Shown piece by piece: positions 13,101-22,500 of a stretch of 64,000 bases of DNA. The notes under the pieces were generated by a model. The model did no database searches. It was not told the DNA's origin and worked only from the letters and a program-made list of their open reading frames with translations. Source of the stretch: Pararge aegeria (lineage: Eukaryota; Arthropoda; Insecta; Lepidoptera; Nymphalidae); contig NC_053202.1 in the NCBI RefSeq assembly GCF_905163445.1, positions 4,588,001-4,652,000 on the forward strand. The letters are read 5' to 3'. Each line of letters opens with the position of its first letter. Positions within the stretch are counted from its first letter, which is position 1. Both the position numbers and the translations under genes were made by a program.

Positions 13101-16100
13101 AGTATTGGATAGTAGAAGTTAATTTGCGGAAATCTTGAAAATTAAGCCTAATTTGCTATACCGAGCGAAAAGCAGCGGAATCTGTATTGTGTAATTTATA
13201 ATTTCTTCAATCCTTATACTCCACACCAAACAGATCTTCGGCAATGTACCCTCTACACACTTTTCGCTCCAAAACCGTAGATTTTCAATTTTTAATGACG
13301 ACATTTATCATGCTTTGATTATGTTTATTTTTATTATCTATATGTTCATAAGTATTTATGTATGTTTGAGTATATATATATTACTTTATTATTTTATATT
13401 TATTTATTATATTTTTCTTATTTGTGCAATTTTGTTTATGTATTTGTATTTAGCTATTTGAATGTAGGTTTATAATAATTTTACACCACCTGTCCGCTCT
13501 CGCTCATCTTGTCCTAATCCAAAAGTTGCCTGGCAGAGATCGCTACTAAGCGATAAGGCCGCCCTTTGTATTCTACTTCTGTTTTGTATTTCTATTGTTT
13601 TTTTTTCCTAACTTCATTGTGGTGTAAAAATAAAGAGTTAAATAAATAAATTCTCAGGAGATGTTGACTTTACAATTATTCATTGTTTCCCGAATCCGAG
13701 TTGGATTCGGCGCGGCGGTTCGTCTTTTTCATAACATATTATAACATATTTCAGACTTCAAGGTTACTTCTTTACAATTGGTGATTTTCCTAGTGGCTTG
13801 ATGTTAGAAAAGAGCATCTGCTTGCTGAGTTACGTGCCGGGTACTCCTCGTTAGAATCTGCTTACCGAACCTGTGGCAGAGTCACCACTTGACGGTCCTT
13901 GACGTGGTCAAAAATGCTTTATTAATAAGCCTACTTTAAGTAAATTAATTTTTAATTTTTATATTAATTCATCCTTCCATGCATAAGTTCTTTAAAATAT
14001 AGTTCATCAGGCGTTCTGCGGCTTTATATGTTTACATTTATTTTAAACTTGTTTCACTAGGTTACCCCGAAGTGGCCCTACATTTTGTCAAGGACGCTCG
14101 AACGCGGCTGTCATTGGCCCTGCAGTGCGGTAACATCGAAGTGGCGCTGGAAGCAGCTAAAAGCCTCGACGAACCGGACGCTTGGGACAAGCTCGCTCAA
14201 GCCGCTCTGTCTACTGGGAACCATCAGGTATATTGCTCTACAGCTGCCGTAGCCTTCATCACCATTATATCAACCCATTAACGTCAGGGCACGGGTCCTC
14301 ACCCACAATGAGAAGGGGTTAAGGCCGTAGTCCACCACGCTGGCCCAGTGCGAATATATGGACTCCACACACCTTTGAGAACATTATGGAGAACTCTCAA
14401 GCATGCCGGTTTCCTCGCGATATTTTCCTTCAACGTAGAAGTGTGCTGGGGCTATCAGCTCCTTGGTCTACCAAAACATACCTTGTTACTGACAAAAACC
14501 ATTTTGTTTTTCAAACTCATCGCAACTATACTAGAAACACTCGTTTGTTCGTAGATTGTGGAGATGTGCTACCAGCGCACGAAGAACTTCGAGAAGCTGT
14601 CGTTCCTGTACCTCATCACGGGCAACCTGGAGAAACTGGGCAAGATGATGAAGATTGCGGAGATCAGAAAGGACGTGTCCTCGCAGTTCCAGGGCGCGAT
14701 GCTCTTGGGTGACGTTTGCGAGAGGATCCGACTTCTGAAGAATGCTGGACAGGTGACTTTTGATTGTTTACTTATGCCTACGTGTGCCTATGCAGTAGTA
14801 GAGCGTTTTGTTTAGCAGTAGTAGTGGAGACTACTGTGTTAGCGATCGAGCCCCAGGGCGTCATACGAAGTACTGAGATACGCCGCGAGCCGCCGCCATC
14901 TTCTGTGCTCTAGAAAATCGAAAAAATAATCGGTTCAGCGGTATTTTATTTTATTTTATTTTGTGTGCCTATCCGCCTATCTATTTCAACTAGCTAGGTT
15001 AAATGCTCGGGCGCCGTTAATAATTTCTAAACTTGTAAGTGTGCTTAAAAAGGTTGGGAACCCCTGGTCAAGTGCTTAGTTCGCCCTTGTATGCAATTTA
15101 ACCTGTAGTAACATTGGTGATGATGCAGTATTAAATGGTAGCGGGTATGTATGGGTGGAACACATAGCTCGGAGAACCGATGGACGTTGGGGTTCTAAGG
15201 TGTTGGAGTGGCGACCCCGCACCGGTAAGCGCAGCGTTGGTCGACCCCCAACCAGGTGGATAGACCACATCAAACGAGTCGCGGGGAGCCGCGACGGAAC
15301 TCCCTACAAAAGACCTTTGTCCAGTAGTGGACGTCAATCGGTTGATTTGATGATGATGGAAACTAGAAATATTAAATCCATAGCTCTAATCGGTTTCTAC
15401 GCGACATCACAGCTCGTTCCCGCGGAAGAATCGCACGGTACTCACAAGTGATACTAGATTTTACTTGACAGCCGATTGGCGAAGCGGGCAGCGACCCTGC
15501 TGTCCATCTGAGTCCAAGGCCGTAGGTTCGATTTCCACAACCAGAAAATGTATGTGCGATGAACATGAATGTTTTTCAGTGCCTGGGTGTTTATATGTAA
15601 ATAATAAGTATTTAAGTAAATTATTCATAAAAATATTCATCAGCCATCTTAACATCAGTACACATAACACAAGCTACGCTTATTTTGGGGCTAGATTGCG
15701 ATATGTGTACTGTCGTAGTATATTTATTTATTATTTAGTTATTAGTATGTTCTGCAATATTCTTACTATAGTAAAACTTATTTCTTCCAGCTCTCCCTCG
15801 CATACTTGACCGCAATCAATCACAATCAACTCGACGAGGCGGAACCTCTGAAGGCAGCGTTGGAAGCTGCCAACTTGCCTATACCCAAATCCAACCCCGA
15901 CGGTTGCTTCCTGCGACCACCTCTGCCGTTGCTGAGGGCTCAACCCAACTGGCCGCTGCTCGCTGTTTCTAAGTAAGACACCAATGCCGGTTTTCACTAA
16001 AGGCTAGGCATCCCTTAAATCGAATGGCTTATGATTTTGGCGATGTCTATAGGAAGAAAACGTTGCGTCAACTCTTAGGTGATAACTATTTTTGAACGGT

Positions 16101-16493
16101 TGATGTATGCGTAGGAATATCCTTAGAGTAGTTACTTATTAAATTTATTAATATTGGGTACGTCATTCAACTAGTCAAGTCCCACTGACTTAGTGACGTG
16201 TTTACAGGGTATGCACAGGGTATCCATGGTATCTTAAGGATAGGCATTGTAAGAGCTATAAAAAGCCTACCCTTAAGTATTTATAACTCGTACTGGAGAT
16301 TTTCTTCATCTTATATCATCTGCTTAAGCCATCAAGCCTTTTCATTTGATAGTCATATTGCGATTTGGTAGTGGCTGCCATCTTGGACCGATTTTTATGA
16401 AACATAGCTAAGAACACTCGTGAATAATTTACCAGTCAACCCAAAATAAAAGACAACACACACACACACACACACTCTTACATACACATACAT

Positions 16494-16525
<32 letters not shown>

Positions 16526-19500
16526 TCGCACGCACACATACACACTGCACGCACGCACAGCACGCAAACACACACACGCACGCACACACACACTAACAGA
16601 CAACACACACGCACGCACACACACACTGACACACACACTCACACACACACTCACACACGCACACTCACACACACACACTCAAACACACACTCACGCATGA
16701 CCCCACATACGGCACGCAGACACACACACACAGACACCCAATCACGTGAAACTTGTAACACCCCATCATTATTGCGTCGGTGTTTTAAAATAGGCCTTAC
16801 TAGCCACGTAAATATAATTCGACTTATATGTAGAGGGTAAAGAATATATAAGCTAAAAGTTATGTTAACTTGTAGGAGTTTCTTCGAAGTGGCGGGCGGA
16901 GCTCGAACGGCGGCGGACGCGAGCGCGGTGGGCGCGGTCGCCGACGTGGCGGGCGACGAACCGTTAGAAGCGGCCGGAGCTTGGGGCGACGACGACGATG
17001 TGTTGCAAGAGAATAAGGTAAACACGTCCGCATCTTTAATCTGTCGGAATCGGTTGCTCTATAGACGACACTATAGTTAGCCATGCAGACTATATGGTCT
17101 TGCTGAGTCCATCAGTGCACTTAGGAAGCTCCAACAATATTTTGAAATATTAACCAATAAATGGGAAAATCCCTTTATGGAGCTCTGGGTGGGTACACGC
17201 TCATACACCAAGTGCTTAGTGGGGTACTTACCTTAGTTAGGAGATTCCTAATTATTTATCATTTATAGGTTTGGCCAATTTTAATTTTCAATACAGTAAA
17301 AATCTTATTTACTATATTGAAAATTAAAATTGGGATTGTTTTAGCTATGGATTTTTATCTGAATTAAACGTTATTATTATTATTATGCACATTTTTATAT
17401 ACAGGGTCAAATAAAACATACCAGAAAGCTCTCGGCCTTTTAGTCCTTATCATTAAACTAACAACTTTCCTTTAAGGGTTTTGTGAAATTCAGTATTATT
17501 TTTTTTCATACAAAAACTAATAATGCATGTTAATTCTGTAAAGTGACAATACACTGTGAAACCAAATACATGTGATCAGCGAAATTAATTTTCATTACAA
17601 TCAAATAATATTTTAAACAATGTTTCTAAATAAAAAAATATTATTTATTATTATTCACGATTCGACAACGTTGATAAAGCACGATAGAGTAATAGTTCGC
17701 GCGATGTTATATTACAGAGTAGAAACAAGTAGAGTATGTTGAACATTGAAATATTTAACAAAATATCGAGTAAACAAAAAAAGTGAAACAAAAGTTGTTA
17801 GTTTTAATATAAACAAATACATGCCGAGAGCTATTTGGTATTTTTTATTTAACCATACATTCAGCTTCAGCACATTCAGCACATGTTTCAGAGTTTTTCA
17901 GTTGGAATTTTTGGTAGGTCTTTTAGTCAGTCTAAAGTAGATACTTAACGAAATAAAAAAAAAAATGTAAATTTTAAATACAATGCGCGCGGGCAGCTTT
18001 TTCTCTAAAACTTCAAATACAGATCACGACTTAGTCAAAATACCTGTGTAGCCCGCGACAGTGTGGCGAGTGAGTGTTGCGTTGCATCTCTTTTTCTCGA
18101 AATTAGGGCGCCAACATCACAAGTCGGCTCAGCATGCCTATTCAGTCAATTTAGGTCTTAAATCATTTGCCACAGAACCAACACAGATAAAACTTGGGTT
18201 GTCTGTGACGTTCACCTCGAAGAGTATACACTTTGGCTCACAGGGTTTTGTTATTTATATAATTATACTTCTCGTAATTTTTTTTTATCTTAAAAGGGAC
18301 TTCTTAATGAGCGATACAAGTTAAACGGTATTTGATGTATATTTGACGGCCGATTGGCGCAGTGGGCAGCATCCCTGCAAAATTCAAAATTCAAAATTCA
18401 AAATTCAAAATTCATTTATTTCAAGTAGGCCTAATATAAGCACTTTTGAAACGTCAAGTCTGTCTGTTTGTAGTGATTCTACCACCGGTTCGGAAGGCAG
18501 AGTCTCTGCATAGGCAGAGTCCAAGGTAGTGGGTTCGATTTCCACAACTGGTAAATGTTTGTCTGTTTATCTGTATATTATAAGTATTTATGTATATTAT
18601 TAATTAAAAATATTTATCAGTAGTACATAACACAAGCTACGCTTACTTTGGGGCTAGATGGCGATGTGTGTATTGTCGTAGTATATTTATTTATTTATTT
18701 ATTTCGCAGGAGGAAGGTGAAGTCGAGGTGATGGAGGACGCCTGTGATGATGGAGGCTGGGACGTCGGTGATGAGGACCTGGAGTTGCCAGAGGAGCTAG
18801 CTCCAATACCAGGTGAGTTCGTACTAACCAATGTGTGGCAATAAACAGGCAAAAATAAATACCCCTTATTTAAATAAAAGTTACTTTCACCAAGGGATGT
18901 CTGTAACAGATTGCTTTCGCAATAAGACCGCCTTTGCACACCACTGTATTTATGTATACATATATTTTTATTTTTTTAATTTTTATTTTTCTTTTGTTTC
19001 TTGTATTTTTTTTTTCTTGTTTTGTTTTAAAGTTTGTGCAATTAAGTCATCTAAATAAAAAGAAATAAATATCTGAAGGTATTGAATATAGTAGATTGTT
19101 CTACAAGGGAGTAAGCGTACGTTACGGGTATCGGTATAAAACCCAAGCAAATGAGGGTTTTAGGGGTGCCCTGAACGACGACAAGTCCCCGAGTTGAATA
19201 CTCTACTTATCACACCTCACGAGGCAATCAAATAAAGTTTTAGAGGGAATTTTTTTTACAATCTAGTCTGGTGTCAATCGTTCTGGTGTCTGTCAGGTAC
19301 GCCATCATATGCTAGAGCGAGATGACAATATTGAAATGAACTGATTTTATTAAGATACGCCGTGCGTAATGTTCTTCCATATTCAAATCATAACAGCCCC
19401 CTAGGGACTCCAGTACAACATTCATTTTCTTCTTTTGATTTATTGCTTTTCGTAGTGTCAAAATGTACTTTGCCAGTGGCAAATAGCTAAATACCACATC

Positions 19501-22500
19501 AGTTACCCGCTAAGCCTATAGGATATATTGGCGTATTAGACCTTTCAATACTAGGCTTTGTAATGAGGCATGGTGTTATGCGGTGTGAATCGGTATTTTG
19601 TTACAGCTGACATGGACGGCGCTGAGGAGTCGTCGGAATACTTCGTGGCGCCCACTCGTGGTGTCAGCTTGGCTCTGGGGGCTAAACTCAAGACTGCTCA
19701 CGACCATGTCGCTACCGGACAGTTTGAGATCGCTTTCAGGTATTGATATTAAATTAGTAAACGATAACCATTATCAAACCGGCATCGACCTGTGGTTTGA
19801 AATGAAATTAGAAATTTCAAATAAAGTTAGAAATTTCAAATAAAGTTAGAAATTTCAAGTAAAGTTAGAAATTTCAAATAAAGTTAGAAATTTCAAATAA
19901 AATTAGAAATTTTAAATGAAATTAGAAATTTTAATCAAAACTAGAACTTAAATTAAAGTAATCCTAAGGTAGTCTGGCAGATATCGCTTCTAAGCGATAA
20001 GGCCGCCTTTTGTATTCTACTTCAGTCTTTGTTTCTCTCCATTCTTTCTTTGTTTTTCTTACTGTGACGTGGTGTGCAAATAAAGATTTTAAATAAATTA
20101 AAATATTTTCATTTGTAGGAAACATTTAATGATATGATCCATACAATCCATGCTTATATGTATTATAAATACGAAAGTTTGTCAGTTTTTTGTTTGTTTG
20201 TCGGAATCTAGAAACGTTTCAAAGTATGCCTATTCTCGGTATTACTTATTTGCGTCGTAGGTACTTGTTTGACACAAACACGGTTACTACACGACACGTT
20301 CACGCGCGATTATAAGCTTTACGTACCTGGTATTAAGGTTTTTTGTAACACTATAAAATAAATTCTCCCACCCTGTCCAATCTGTTGACATCCCTTGCGC
20401 AACGTCGAGCGCTGTGTTGAGTAGGAAGTCCCAGTTCGATCCCCGTCAGGGGCAATTTGGGAGTTAATAATTTCTGAATTTTCTCTGGTCTGGTGTGGCA
20501 TTGTCCGTGGCTAGTTACCACCCTACCGACGAAGACGGTCCTCGGAAGGACGGACGGCCTCTAAGCGATTTAGTGTTCCGGTGCGATGTCGCGTAGAAAC
20601 CGATTTTGGGGTATGACTACCATACTTTTACAACTGGCTAAGTTTGTTATGGGCTTCTTAGTCCAGGTCGCGTTTGGAGCCCTCGTAGCTTTAGTTTTAA
20701 GTCGACGAATTTAGTTATCTCTATCAACTCACTTCTATGTTATATTCTACATGTAATGTACGCATCAAAAGTGCCATATATCTGCCTATTTGAATAAATA
20801 AATATTTCACTTTGTCTTTGACTTTACCCCAGGTTAACCCGCTACCATAATTAGACTGCATCATCACTTACCAGATGAGACTGCAGTCGAGGGCTAACTT
20901 GTATTTGCATTCTCTGCAGATTGCTGAACGAACAAGTGGGTATTGTGAACTTCGAGCCGTACCTCGAGACATTCCTCAGCATGTATTCGAGCGCGCGGCT
21001 TATGTTCGGTGCGCTGCCGTTGGTGCCGCCGTTGGTCGCCCACTTACACAGGAATTGGAAGGAAGCCAGCGGCAAGGACCTACTGCCCGTTTTGAGTGAG
21101 TACGAAATATATTTAAAGGTTCCCATTCACAGGTGATCAGTTGTGTAGTGATCAGCGAGGTCGAGCTCGCATTGGTAAGCTCGGCACCACGGACCCAACG
21201 GTACCACCCAGTGACCCGTCTGTAGTTGCAGACGGCGCCGGAACTACTGAGAAGGGCCATCGCCCTGAGCAGTTATCCCGAGCCCCCACTACAAGGACTC
21301 CGGGGAAGACCTTCTAGTGATCAGTTGCAGCGAGCGATTGCATTCTGATACATCCAGCTTTGAAACTTCCATCAACGATGGTCTTTCAAGTTTAGTGTGG
21401 CATCCATAAACTAATCTTCACGTTAGAGACCATCCATAAATAACCACACACGTTAGGGGCCATCCAAAAATGATTCCATAAGTTAGGAACAATCACTAAA
21501 TTACCTCACATGTTTGGAGCGTTCTATAAATAACCCCACACGTTAGGGGCCATCCAAAAATGATTCCATAAGTTAGGAACAATCACTAAATTACCTCACA
21601 TGTTTGGAGCGTTCTATAAATAACCCCACACGTTAGGGGCCATCCAAAAATGATTCCATAAGTTAGGAACAATCACTAAATTACCTCACATGTTTGGAGC
21701 GTTCTATAAATAACCCCACACGTTAGTAAAATGACACAAACTACCTTGCATGTTATGCATTAAATAACCCACACGTTAGGGACCATCCAAAATGTACCCC
21801 ACACGTTGGAAACAAACATAAATTACCCCTCACAATAGGGGACATCCACGAACTACCTCACATGTGCATCCATAAACTAACCCACACGTCAGAGACCATC
21901 CATAAATAACCACACACGTTAGGGGCCATCCAAAAATGGTACCCCACACGTTAGGAAACATCCATAAACTATTGACGGCCGACTGGCGCAGTGGGCAGCG
22001 ACCCATTTTCCTGAGTCCGAGGCGGTGGGTTCGATTCACACAACTGGAAAATATTTGTGTGATGAACATGAATTGTTTTCGGTGCGGCTGGGTGTTTATC
22101 TATATATTATAAGTATTTATGTTAAATGTATATTATTAAAAAATATTGGCTAGATGGTGATGTGTGTATTGTCGTAGTATATTTATTTATATTACATACA
22201 TAATAGCTGCAATTTGTTTATCTCTTTCCTTCCCAGCGGCAAAACTCAGCGACCTTGTACAACAACTGCAGCAGTGCTACCAACTGACGACTAGCGGCAA
22301 ATTCACCGAGGCGACCGAGCGCTTACAGAGGGTCGTGCGGTTGGTGCCGTTGCTGCAGGTGGAATCCAAACAGGAGCTGTCCGAAGCGCAGCAGTTGCTG
22401 GCGATATGTAAGGAGTACCTGCTGGGATTGCAGATGGAGACAGCTAGAAAAGGTAATTACAAAAAAAAAGAAAAGAAAACCGGTCCAATGCTATTCGGAC

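Noticed and set aside
16395..16678. Cys/Val-rich minus-strand ORFs of 64-69 codons
   Set aside because: They are translations of the (CA)n microsatellite in several frames.
21402..21970. CRISPR-like regular array
   Set aside because: The 'spacers' are themselves repeated (90-bp period), in a eukaryotic intron; it is a minisatellite.
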